Below are positions 9,801-17,078 of a DNA stretch of 64,000 nt, piece by piece. Numbering within the stretch: position 1 is the first letter of the stretch; each line of letters begins with the position of its first letter. The stretch is from Halorubrum rubrum (GTDB taxonomy: Archaea; Halobacteriota; Halobacteria; Halobacteriales; Haloferacaceae). The notes under the pieces are model-generated. The model searched no databases. It saw only the letters and a list, made by a program, of their open reading frames with translations, and was not told where the DNA came from. The translations under genes and the position numbers were made by a program. The stretch covers positions 1 through 64,000 of the forward strand of contig NZ_JANHDM010000004.1 in NCBI RefSeq assembly GCF_024494685.1. Reading direction: 5' to 3'.

Positions 9801-9978
9801 TCCAGGCGGTCCCGAGGTGCATCTGTCCGGAGGTGTACGGCGGCCCGTCGACGAAGAAGAAGGGCGGGTCGTCGGCGTGCGCCTCCTTCGCCGCCTCGTA
9901 GGCGTCGGCGTCGGCCCAGTACTCCGCGACCGCCGACTCGACGTCGGCGGGCGCGTACTGGTCGTCGATCTGCTCCAT
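6826..9978 (-). CDS. ileS: Isoleucyl-tRNA synthetase
   Basis: The class I synthetase charges tRNA-Ile. I chose the ATG at 9978, giving 1050 aa, because MEQIDDQYAPADVE begins the conserved N-terminus and an upstream extension to 10104 has no family resemblance. Motifs: the HIGH-like MHLGTAWN near residue 52, the editing domain (about 190-400), DVWLDSSVASWG, and KMSKS near residue 600. The C-terminal anticodon-binding region is complete. A TATA-like TCAAATACG on the minus strand lies about 25 nt upstream of this start, suggesting a nearly leaderless mRNA. Confidence 0.95.
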   Translation of the reverse strand: MEQIDDQYAPADVESAVAEYWADADAYEAAKEAHADDPPFFFVDGPPYTSGQMHLGTAWNKTLKDAVIRHKRMTGHRVTDRPGYDMHGLPIEVKVEEELGFENKGDIEEYGMEPFIERCKEFALENRAAMDEDFESIGVWMDWEDPYETVSPEYMEAAWWAFSNVAENGLVEQGKRSISQCPRCETGLANNEVEYEDVEDPSIYVKFPLSDREGSLVIWTTTPWTIPANTFVAVDEELTYNAVRAEKDGEEELLYVAAECVGDVLREGRYDDYEVESELSGADMLGWAYDHPLADRLAEYPDFEGAGEVYAADYVEADRTGLVHSAPGHGEEDFERGTELGLEIFCPVEPNGEFTDQAGEYAGRFVRDANEDIVDDLVDDGHMLAHGTVDHSYGHCWRCDTGIIQLVTDQWFISITDVKADLLDNMEESEWHPEWARDNRFRDFIEDAPDWNVSRQRYWGIPIPIWVPEGADEGSLDDDMIVIGSREELAERVEEDVDPETIDLHRPAVDDLTIVEDGTAYRRVEDVFDVWLDSSVASWGTLGYPSETDAHDELWPADLIIEAHDQTRGWFWSQLGMGTAAVGEIPYEEVIMHGFANDEDGRKMSKSVGNIVTPEEAIERAGRDPLRTYLLSHDQQGVDLAFEWDGLGEIQGKLNILWNVFRFPLEYMELDGYDPADAALDDGELELVDEWVLSRLQSVETEVTEAWDDYRVSDAVNATIEFVTRDVSRFYVKAVRDRMWEEADSASKRGAYATLATVLDEVVRLLAPIAPYLTERMYRTLDGEATTVHQLAYPEPDDDLRDPDLERDVAVLRDVEEAAANARQQAGRKLRWPVPRVVVETEDDAVAGAVGRLADLIADRVNAREVRVTDAFDELVETAEPRMAAIGPAFGGDAQKVMEAVQGATRAEIEGGEVTVGGDPVDLDEGMVEYVAEPPENVTGVDFDGGTVYVDTSLTPAIESEGYARDVIRRVQEMRKELDLDVEARIRLGVAVDAERVAGFVDEHADLIAGEVRADGWLEKPDDAADDPDGLVEEWDVEDVTVTIGIEPVA

Positions 9979-10136
9979 ACGGATACGTTCCGGTCCGCGT
10001 ATTTGAATACGGCGAACTCGGGGCCGGTATCGGGGGAGAACCGGAGAGTGGAGTCGCGAGGAACGCGGCGTCGACGTCGCGACAGGGCCGGGTAACGAGC
10101 CCATACCAATACCGTCGGAACCCCTGGGTCCCGTGT

Positions 10137-11420
10137 ATGAACGTCCCGCGTTCGGCTCTCGTCGGAGCGACAGTACTGTTCATCGCGGTCGTCGCGAGCG
10201 GCGGCGCGGCCGGCGCCGACCCGGTCACGCTCACCGTCTCGGTCGCCGACGAGGACGGCGACGCCGTCGGCGGCGTGACCGTCGAGTCGACGTGGGAGAC
10301 CGACGACGGCGAGACGGGGACCGCGGCGGGAACGACGGCGAGCAACGGGAACGTGCTCCTCGACGTCCCCGAGGGAGCGAGCGTCGAGCTGGACGTCGAC
10401 GACGGCACCTACGTCCGGAACCGGCCCCTCCGGATCGCCAACGCGAGCGCGACGAACGTCGAACTCGGCGTCTCCCGGAGCGGAACCGCGACGGTGACCG
10501 TCGTCGACGATCGGAACCGGTCGCAGGCCGACGCGAGGGTGACCGTCCGCGAGGACGGGCGAGCGATCGATCGCGGCGAGACCGACGCGGACGGCGTCTA
10601 CGAGACGGCCCGCCTCGAGCGTGGCACGTACGACGTCAGCGTCGTGAAACCGGGATACCTCGAGACGGAGCGGTCGGTGACGGTGTCGCGGAACGCGGAG
10701 ACGACGGTCGCCCTCGAGCGAGACACCGTGAGGCTCGACGTGCGTACCTTCGACGATCACTTCGACCCGCCCGCGCCGATCGAGACGGGAGCGATCCGGG
10801 TGTCCTCGTCGGTGTACGACGGCGAGGTGAGCGTGACCGAGGGAACGGCCTCGCTCACCGTTCCCGTGAACGCCGCGTACACGATCGCGGTCGTGAAGGA
10901 CGGATACGACGCCACGCCCAAGCGGATCAGGGTTCGGGAGTCCCCGGCGAGCACGAACGTCACGGCACGGCGGACCCCCACGCTGTCCGTCACGCCGGCG
11001 AACGAGCGCGTCCTCGTCGGCGAGACGACCCGCGTGACGGTGCGGAACGCGTACGACGAGCCGGCCGCCGACGCGACGGTCGAGGTCGACGGCGACGCGG
11101 TCGGAGAGACCGACGACCGCGGGGAGGTCGACGTGCCGATATCGTCCGCCGGGAACCGAACGATCGTCGCGCGAAACGAGGACGTCGCGTCCGATCCGGT
11201 CGCGGTCGAGGGCGTCGAGGTCGCGGACGGGACCGATCCGGACGGGAACGGCTCGGGCGACGCCGACGGCGCCGGAAACGACTCCGACGACGGCGACGAC
11301 CCGGACGGAACCGCGAACGGCTCGGATGACGCCGACGACGGCGTTCCCGGCTTCGGCGTCGTCGCCGCGGTCCTCGCCCTCCTCGCGGCCGGCGCGGCGG
11401 GCCGGCTTCGGGATCGGTGA
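10137..11420 (+). CDS. Secreted PGF-CTERM surface protein with carboxypeptidase-regulatory-like repeats
   Basis: The 427-aa protein begins with a Sec signal peptide (about 1-27, hydrophobic LVGATVLFIAVVASGGAAGA). It has several beta-sandwich repeats resembling CarboxypepD regulatory or PEGA domains, for example GVYETARLERGTYDVSVVKPGYLE. Near the C-terminus is an acidic, threonine- and serine-poor linker rich in D, G and N, then a PGF-CTERM signal: VPGFGVVAAVLALLAAGAAG followed by arginines. Such tails are cut by archaeosortase ArtA and lipid-anchored. The role at the cell surface is unknown; no enzyme motif is present. It is divergent from ileS with 158 bp between starts. Confidence 0.85.
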   Translation: MNVPRSALVGATVLFIAVVASGGAAGADPVTLTVSVADEDGDAVGGVTVESTWETDDGETGTAAGTTASNGNVLLDVPEGASVELDVDDGTYVRNRPLRIANASATNVELGVSRSGTATVTVVDDRNRSQADARVTVREDGRAIDRGETDADGVYETARLERGTYDVSVVKPGYLETERSVTVSRNAETTVALERDTVRLDVRTFDDHFDPPAPIETGAIRVSSSVYDGEVSVTEGTASLTVPVNAAYTIAVVKDGYDATPKRIRVRESPASTNVTARRTPTLSVTPANERVLVGETTRVTVRNAYDEPAADATVEVDGDAVGETDDRGEVDVPISSAGNRTIVARNEDVASDPVAVEGVEVADGTDPDGNGSGDADGAGNDSDDGDDPDGTANGSDDADDGVPGFGVVAAVLALLAAGAAGRLRDR

Positions 11421-11448
11421 AGGGCCGGGCCGCGCCGGAGCCGTTCCG

Positions 11449-12636
11449 CTATCGCTCGATTCCCGCCTCCGCGAACGTCGCCATCCGGTCGTGGCTCCGG
11501 CAGGCGGCGCGGTAGGTCGAAAGCGCCAGCGCCGCGCCGGAGCCCTCGCCGAGCCGGAGGTCGTGATCGAACAGCGGCTCGAGGTCGAGGGCGTCGAGTT
11601 GGACCGCGTGACCGGGTTCCGCGCCCGAGTGGGAGGGGAGGAGGTACGGCCGCACGTCGCCCGCGACCGCGTCGGCGACGAGCGCCGCCGCGCCCGAGAC
11701 GGCGCCGTCGACGACGACGGGCGTCCGGTCGGCCGCACAGCCGAGCGCGACGCCGGCGAGGAGGCCGACCTCGTAGCCGCCGACGCGGCGGAGCACCTCG
11801 ACTGCGTCGGCGGCCTCGTCGCCGTCGGAACCGGAGCCGCCGTCGAGCCCGTTCGCCGCGAGCGCCCGCTCTACGACCGCGACCTTGTGCGCGCGGGTCT
11901 CCTCGTCGACGCCGGTTCCGGGCCCCGTGACCCGGTCCGGATCCGCCCCGGTCAGCGCCGCCGTGAGCGCGGCGGCGATCGTTGTGTTGCCGATCCCCAT
12001 CTCGCCGAGCGCGACGATCCCGGCGTCGGCGAGCCGCGTTCGGGCGGTTCGAACCCCGGCCGACAGCGCCGCGACCGCCTCCGATCGAGACATCGCCGGT
12101 CCCGTCGCGATGTCGTCGGTGCCGGAGCCGATCCGCTCGTCGACGACCTCGATCGCACCCACGCCGGCCGTCCCGTCGGTCGCCTCGTCGGCCGTCCCGT
12201 CTCCCGCCCCGTCGATCTCGACCGGCGGCCCTGCGACCCCCGCGTCGACGACGAGCGTGTCCGCGCCGACGACCTCGGCGATCGCGGAGACGGCGGCCCC
12301 GCCGGTCGCGAAGTTTCGGAGCATGGCGCGGGTCACGCGCTGCGGGTACGCCGAGACGCCCCGGTCGACCACGCCGTGGTCGGCGGCGGCGACGACGACT
12401 GCCGGGTCCGCGAGCGTCGGCCGAGGGTCGCCGGTCAGTCCGGCGAGCGCGACCGCGAGGTCCTCTAGGCGACCGAGGCTTCCGGGCGGCTTCGTCAGCT
12501 CGGCCTGCCGATCGCGGGCCGCGTCGGCCGCGTCGGCGTCGAAGTCCGGGATCGGCGGCGGCGAGACGTCGGGCGCCGGCGAGGGGTCGGGCGGCGGCGA
12601 GACGTCGGGCGACGCCACGGGATCGTCGTCCGACAC
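11449..12636 (-). CDS. cobT: Nicotinate-nucleotide--dimethylbenzimidazole phosphoribosyltransferase-like
   Basis: CobT activates the lower ligand base in cobamide (vitamin B12) assembly. The 395-aa protein carries LTKPPGSLGRLEDLAV, ALGEMGIGNTT and GGYEVGLLAGVALG, all characteristic of the family, and a long proline-rich N-terminal tail (about 1-30) beyond the usual length. I chose a GTG start at 12636: no ATG suits, and it lies 2 bp after the stop of the upstream gene, whereas the ATG at 12690 would run back into that gene. Archaeal CobT homologs are sometimes called CobT/CobY-pathway proteins of uncertain base specificity. Confidence 0.85.
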   Translation of the reverse strand: MSDDDPVASPDVSPPPDPSPAPDVSPPPIPDFDADAADAARDRQAELTKPPGSLGRLEDLAVALAGLTGDPRPTLADPAVVVAAADHGVVDRGVSAYPQRVTRAMLRNFATGGAAVSAIAEVVGADTLVVDAGVAGPPVEIDGAGDGTADEATDGTAGVGAIEVVDERIGSGTDDIATGPAMSRSEAVAALSAGVRTARTRLADAGIVALGEMGIGNTTIAAALTAALTGADPDRVTGPGTGVDEETRAHKVAVVERALAANGLDGGSGSDGDEAADAVEVLRRVGGYEVGLLAGVALGCAADRTPVVVDGAVSGAAALVADAVAGDVRPYLLPSHSGAEPGHAVQLDALDLEPLFDHDLRLGEGSGAALALSTYRAACRSHDRMATFAEAGIER

Positions 12637-12638
12637 GG

Positions 12639-13097
12639 TCAGGCGTCGAAGTCCGGGAGGTCGTCGGGGGCCTCGTACTCCGACTCCCACTCGATGTACT
12701 CGTCTTTGAGGGTGTCACAGACGACCTGACCCAGCTCCGTGAGCCCGGCGTTGATCGCGGAGACGGAGCCCCACGAGTCGAGGTCCGCGTGGTAGTTCTT
12801 CTCCTTCCAGTCCTCGGGAACGCCCGGCGCGTGATACCCCACGCGGTCGGCGAAGGAGTCCCAGAAGAAGTCGAACCGGGAGACGAGACCGAGGTCCTCG
12901 ATTATCCGCCAGTCCGACTCGTCGAGGTCGCTGTCGGCGGCCCACTCCGCGAACGCTTCCTCCCAGGCTCCCTCGCGCAGGAACGCCGACAGGTCGTCGC
13001 GGCGGTACTCGCCGCCGGCCACCTCGGCGTCCTCGTACTCGTTCGGGTCGACGGCGGACAGCTCCGGCGGGTCCGGCGTCTCGATGTCGAGCGACAT
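12639..13097 (-). CDS. Conserved haloarchaeal protein, function unknown
   Basis: The 152-aa protein is acidic and tryptophan-rich (EAFAEWAADSDLDESDW, FDFFWDSFADRVGY), without signal peptide or membrane segment. I do not recognise a known family. The start at 13097 (MSLDIETPDPPEL) was preferred over the ATG 27 bp upstream. It lies 2 bp upstream of the cobT start on the same strand, so the two are almost certainly translated from one message; a link to cobamide metabolism is possible but rests on position only. Confidence 0.7.
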   Translation of the reverse strand: MSLDIETPDPPELSAVDPNEYEDAEVAGGEYRRDDLSAFLREGAWEEAFAEWAADSDLDESDWRIIEDLGLVSRFDFFWDSFADRVGYHAPGVPEDWKEKNYHADLDSWGSVSAINAGLTELGQVVCDTLKDEYIEWESEYEAPDDLPDFDA

Positions 13098-13219
13098 GGT
13101 CGCCCGTCCGCGCCGCGGGGTCAAAACGGTGCGGGCTCGGCGGTCGGAGGACGCGACTCCGGAACTCGGGCACGACCGCGATCCGGTCCTTTTACCGCGC
13201 CGACCGAGTATCTCGGGAC

Positions 13220-13627
13220 ATGAACGTTCGCGCCCGTTCCCGACAGGTCGGGATCGCCGCCGCCCTCGTCAGCGCGCTCCTGCTCGCCGTGCCGTACGCG
13301 CTCGTTTCCGGATTCGACGCCCAGCTCGCCGGCTACTACACGGCCGGTCCCGTGGGAGCCGGCGGGATCGCCCTCTTCGCGCTGTTGAGCGCGGTCGTGT
13401 TCGCCTCCGTCGAGCAGGGGAACGTCGATCCGGGGACGCTCGCCGGCGCGCTCGTCGTCCTCGGGAGCGTGACGACCCTGCTCGCGGCGGTCTGGTGGCT
13501 CTCCGTCGAGCCGACGACGATGTTCGGCGAGTACCGGTGGCTGGAGTACCACGCGCTCGCCGTGACCGTCGCGTCGCTGCCGGTCCCGGTCTCCGCCGGC
13601 GTCTACGCCCGAGAGCTGCTCGGGTAG
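13220..13627 (+). CDS. Small membrane protein with four predicted helices
   Basis: The 135-aa protein has four hydrophobic stretches (about 11-31, 40-63, 74-94 and 107-128) separated by short loops, with an EYRWLEYHA loop before the last. It resembles unnamed haloarchaeal membrane proteins; no catalytic motif is visible. A TATA-like CTTTTACCG at 13189-13197 is about 25 nt upstream of the ATG, so the transcript is probably leaderless. It is divergent from the cobT operon. Confidence 0.7.
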   Translation: MNVRARSRQVGIAAALVSALLLAVPYALVSGFDAQLAGYYTAGPVGAGGIALFALLSAVVFASVEQGNVDPGTLAGALVVLGSVTTLLAAVWWLSVEPTTMFGEYRWLEYHALAVTVASLPVPVSAGVYARELLG

Positions 13628-13710
13628 GGCTCGATATCCGGACGCCGACGCCCCCGGACGACCTCCCGTCCCGCGAACGAAAGGCCCTTATGGGGCACCC
13701 ATGTATGTCG

Positions 13711-14022
13711 AGGCGGACTAGGTCGGGCGGTTAGGCCCCGCTCGTCACCCGTGAGGTAGTCTTCAGCGGGGACCGAACACCGGGCGCGTCCGGATAGACC
13801 GGCGCGGGCCCCGAGAGCCAACGTGGAAGCCTCGTCCGCCGGGGACAGCGGTCCGCGGCGCCCGCTCGCAGGAGCGGTCCGTCGCGGTTCGCCGGCGACA
13901 ACGGGTCAGGCGCGGAAGCGAGCAGCCCACCGCCGGACGCCCGTCGCTCGTCGGGTCGCGGGGTGGAGGAGGCAACCGGGATACCCCGTGCCGGAACGTC
14001 GGGCTACCCCGGCCGTCCACCA
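13711..14022 (+). ncRNA. ffs: Signal recognition particle RNA (archaeal 7S RNA)
   Basis: The region carries the SRP domain IV signature GTCAGGCGCGGAAGCGAGCA (about 13905-13924), which binds SRP54, followed by the CC bulge. The 5' end (GGCGGACTAGGTCGGGCGG) can pair with the 3' end (CCCCGGCCGTCCACC) to close the long rod, as in other archaeal 7S RNAs, and the total of about 312 nt fits. A TATA-like CCTTATGG at 13685-13692 lies about 25 nt upstream. Ends are estimated from the pairing. No open frame here looks like protein. It faces trpS, with 35 bp between. Confidence 0.9.
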
Positions 14023-14057
14023 TTCATACCGGATCGGCAGTCGCGTAGCGGCCGTGC

Positions 14058-15683
14058 TCAGTGTTCTCCGCCCGTGCCGCGCCGATCGGAGTCGAGATCG
14101 ATGTCGAGCCCCTCGAGGACCTCCTCCGCCTCCTCGCGTTTCTCCTGGTGTTCCGCGAGGAACTCGCGCATGAGTTCGGCCGCCTGCTCCTTACAGCCGC
14201 CACAGAGGCGCTCGCCGTTCACGCACTCGGAGTACACCTCGGTCGCGAGGCCGTCGTCGTCGCCCGCGAGCAGGTAGGCGTACAGCTCGTAGACGGGGCA
14301 CTCGTCGGCCTCGCCGCCGAGTTCGCGCTGCTCCTCGGCCGTGTCGCGTCCCCCGGTCGTCGCCGACCGCACCTTGTCGTAGCCGTCCTCGGGGTCGTCC
14401 AGAAGCGAGATGTGGCTCGCGGGGATCGACGAGGACATCTTCCCGCCGGTGAGCCCGGTCATGAAGCGGTGGTAGATCGAGGAGGGCTGCCGGAAGCCGA
14501 AGCCGTCGTGGTCGATCTCCACCTCCCGCGCCAGCGACTCGGCCGCCTCCCGCGTCATCTCGAACGCGTCGACGTGGCCCTCGAAGACGCGCTTTTCTCC
14601 CTGTACCGCCCCGATCAGCGCCTCGAACGCCTCGTCGGTGGCGTTGCGGTCGAAAAAGCGGACGCGCGGTCGGAGCGGCTCCTTGCCGCCGGCCCGGAGC
14701 TTGTCGAGGGCGCTCGCCTTGGCGGCCTCGAGGTCGACCTCCTCGGCGTCGACCGCCGGCGGCTCGTAGTCGGCGAGCCACTCGGCGGCGTCCTCACAGC
14801 GCACGTCGTCGGCGTCACGGTTGACGGCCTCACCGTCGTCGTCGCTTCCGTCGCCCGCCAGCGCGTCGTAGGCCGCCCGCACCAAGGTCCGCTCCGCGTC
14901 GTCGAGCTCGAAGCTCGCGAACGCCTCGGTCACCTTGAAGTACCGGAGCCGGGTCGCGAGGTCGCGCGTCAGCCGGACGTGCGGGTCCTGGTCGGGGCCG
15001 ACCGGGATCACGGTGGGTTTCGGCTCGTCGACCAGCTGCGGGTAGAGGATGTCCGCGGTCTGGGTGACGACGCTCTGCATGTGCGAGATGTTCGTCTCGC
15101 CGTCGAAGCCGTAGATCGCCTCGAACTCCGAGAAGTTCGCCTTCGACCCCAGCTCGAACCCGAGGTCCTGGACCTCGCGGTTGTCGGACTGCCGGTAGAG
15201 CTCGCCCGCCTCGGGGTCGAACCCGAGCGCGAGCAGCGAGAGGAGGTAGCTCCGGGCGTGCTCGTCGATCTCGTCCCACGACATCCCGCGGGCCGAGTGG
15301 GCCTCCAGGTCGGCGATCAGCCCGAACACGTCGCCGCCCCGCCGTTGGTGCCAGATCAGCTCGTCGAACACGAGCTTGTGGCCGATGTGCGGGTCGCCGG
15401 TGGGCATGAACCCCGAGAGCGCGGCGAACGGCTCGTCGTTCGCCATCGCCTCGGCGACCGCGTCGTACTCGCGGTGGCCGAAGATGACGCCGCGGCGCAT
15501 CAGGTAGTGCGGGTCGACCACGTCGTCGGCGACGTCGTCGAACGCCTCGATGCCGAACTCGGCGAACAGGTCGGCGTAGTCGCCGACCGACGCCGACCCC
15601 CACGGGTCGAGCGCGACGTCCTCGCTCGGCTCGCCGTCGGCGCGCTCGGTCCCGCCGTCCGTGCGGGGGGTGTCCTCGTCCAT
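14058..15683 (-). CDS. trpS: Tryptophanyl-tRNA synthetase
   Basis: The 541-aa class I synthetase charges tRNA-Trp. The start at 15683 (MDEDTPRTDGG) is preferred; an upstream extension to 15776 lacks family similarity and would run towards endA. Motifs: HIGH-type GDPHIGHK near residue 96, VIPVGPDQDPH, and KMSSS near 415, with the archaeal-type C-terminal CVNGERLCGGCKEQAAELMREF. The N-terminal acidic tail and an inserted acidic segment (about residues 285-325) make it longer than many archaeal homologs. It is downstream of endA on the same strand, 123 bp apart, a pairing common in haloarchaea. Confidence 0.93.
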   Translation of the reverse strand: MDEDTPRTDGGTERADGEPSEDVALDPWGSASVGDYADLFAEFGIEAFDDVADDVVDPHYLMRRGVIFGHREYDAVAEAMANDEPFAALSGFMPTGDPHIGHKLVFDELIWHQRRGGDVFGLIADLEAHSARGMSWDEIDEHARSYLLSLLALGFDPEAGELYRQSDNREVQDLGFELGSKANFSEFEAIYGFDGETNISHMQSVVTQTADILYPQLVDEPKPTVIPVGPDQDPHVRLTRDLATRLRYFKVTEAFASFELDDAERTLVRAAYDALAGDGSDDDGEAVNRDADDVRCEDAAEWLADYEPPAVDAEEVDLEAAKASALDKLRAGGKEPLRPRVRFFDRNATDEAFEALIGAVQGEKRVFEGHVDAFEMTREAAESLAREVEIDHDGFGFRQPSSIYHRFMTGLTGGKMSSSIPASHISLLDDPEDGYDKVRSATTGGRDTAEEQRELGGEADECPVYELYAYLLAGDDDGLATEVYSECVNGERLCGGCKEQAAELMREFLAEHQEKREEAEEVLEGLDIDLDSDRRGTGGEH

Positions 15684-15806
15684 ACCTCCCCTCCCGTCGG
15701 TCGACGCAAAAACCGTTCGCTTGCGCGGGAGCGGCTCGCGGGCGGGTCGGGACGACGCCCGCGCGTCGCTACCCACCGACCCGCGCGCGCCGGCGCTCCC
15801 CCGACC

Positions 15807-16946
15807 TCACGGCGTCAGCCGCCCCACCGAGAGCCACTCGATCCCGGCGTCGGACCCCCCGCCGGCCGCGCCGTCGTCGACCAGCGCGAACAGCAGCTCC
15901 TTGCGGACGCCGCCGGCGAGCCGCACGTCGAGCGAGAGCTCGCGCGGCGCGAACGCGTGGTCGGGAGCGATCACCCGCACGAGGTGTTCGGAGTGCGGGA
16001 GGTCCTCGACCGTCTCCACGTCGAGGTACGTCCGGAAGTCCGCGCCGAACTTGAACCCCGTCTTGGGAACCGCCCGGCGCTCGCGGAGGTCGCGGTAGGC
16101 GGCGAGCCGGCGGTCGAACCGGTCGCCCTCGACGGCGCGGCCGCGGGCGACGACCGCGGCCGCGGCGCTCGCGGACTCCTCGTCCGCGTCCCGTCCGCCG
16201 TCGTCGACGACCTCGGAGAGACTGAGGCTCCCGTCGGCCGCGAGCGACGCGGCCTCGACGAGCGAGAGCTGGACGATCCCCTCGACGGCGGCCGCCCGCC
16301 CAGTCAGCGGCTGGCCGTAGAACCCGCGCTCGTAGAGGTCGGGCGGCGCGCCCCAGACGGCGACGCGGTCGGAGAGGAGGACGCCGGTCAGGTCGTCGGG
16401 CGGGTCGTAGTCGGTCGAGCCCGCCAGGTCCGGACGACCGGCCTCGAAGTAGGTGATGTCGCTCTCCTCGTCGACGACGGCGAGGGTCTGGCCGGCCACG
16501 CCGGCGGCGGGGACCGACTCGCGTTCGCCCACGACGCGCACCAGGTAGCGGACGTCCCCGGCGTCCGGCGTCGACCCGCGCTCGTAGGCGACGACGTCGA
16601 CGGCGTCGGGCACGTCCGCCCGGCCGCCCGGCCACGGCTCGCGGGCGGGAGAGAGGTAGAACCCGCGGTCGCGGAGGTCGGCGTAGACGAGGTAGCGCAC
16701 CGCGAAGCGGTCGGTCGCGGCGGCGCTGTCGACGAAGAACCGCTCGAACCCGACGGGGTCGGCGCCGGACGCGAGACGAACCCCGGCGAGGTCGCCGCGG
16801 AACAGCAGGTGGGCGGTCTCGACCCGCGAGAGCTCGATCGCGTTCCCGCCCACCGGCCGACCGTAGCCGCGCGAGTCGTAGAACCGCTGTCTGGCGTCCC
16901 CGCCGACGTGGACGGCGTCGCCGCGGAGGTCGCCTGTCGGTTGCAT
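15807..16946 (-). CDS. endA: tRNA-splicing endonuclease
   Basis: The enzyme cuts introns from archaeal precursor tRNAs at bulge-helix-bulge motifs. The 379-aa length fits the fused two-repeat form that acts as a homodimer. The C-terminal repeat shows the likely catalytic triad: tyrosine in FGADFRTYL, histidine in HSEHLVRV and lysine in GGVRKELLFA. The N-terminal repeat has a FFVDSAAATDRFAVRYLVYADLRDRGF segment lacking that triad. I chose the ATG at 16946 because MQPTGDLRGDAVHVGG begins the conserved part. Confidence 0.92.
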   Translation of the reverse strand: MQPTGDLRGDAVHVGGDARQRFYDSRGYGRPVGGNAIELSRVETAHLLFRGDLAGVRLASGADPVGFERFFVDSAAATDRFAVRYLVYADLRDRGFYLSPAREPWPGGRADVPDAVDVVAYERGSTPDAGDVRYLVRVVGERESVPAAGVAGQTLAVVDEESDITYFEAGRPDLAGSTDYDPPDDLTGVLLSDRVAVWGAPPDLYERGFYGQPLTGRAAAVEGIVQLSLVEAASLAADGSLSLSEVVDDGGRDADEESASAAAAVVARGRAVEGDRFDRRLAAYRDLRERRAVPKTGFKFGADFRTYLDVETVEDLPHSEHLVRVIAPDHAFAPRELSLDVRLAGGVRKELLFALVDDGAAGGGSDAGIEWLSVGRLTP

Positions 16947-17078
16947 GCCTCCACTCGCGGCCGGCCAGGGTAAGGGGGTTGCGGTCGGCGGAGGCGCGTC
17001 GCGGCCGGCGGAGGCGCGCGTCGCGACCGGCGGACGCCCCCGAGTAAGGGTAAAGGACCAGCGGACGGAAGGCGACGC

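Noticed and set aside
12048-12066. tRNA-like GGTTCGAACCCCGGCC T-arm pattern
   Set aside because: It lies inside cobT on the coding frame, and no acceptor or anticodon arm can be folded around it. I found no tRNA gene in the window.
13823-14173. Open frames over the 13711-14022 region
   Set aside because: The sequence has the SRP RNA domain IV motif and closing helix; the frames are incidental.
14061-16973. A 970-codon open frame on the plus strand opposite trpS and endA
   Set aside because: It covers two well-identified genes on the other strand and the 123 bp between them; high GC leaves few stops, and no protein motif is present.
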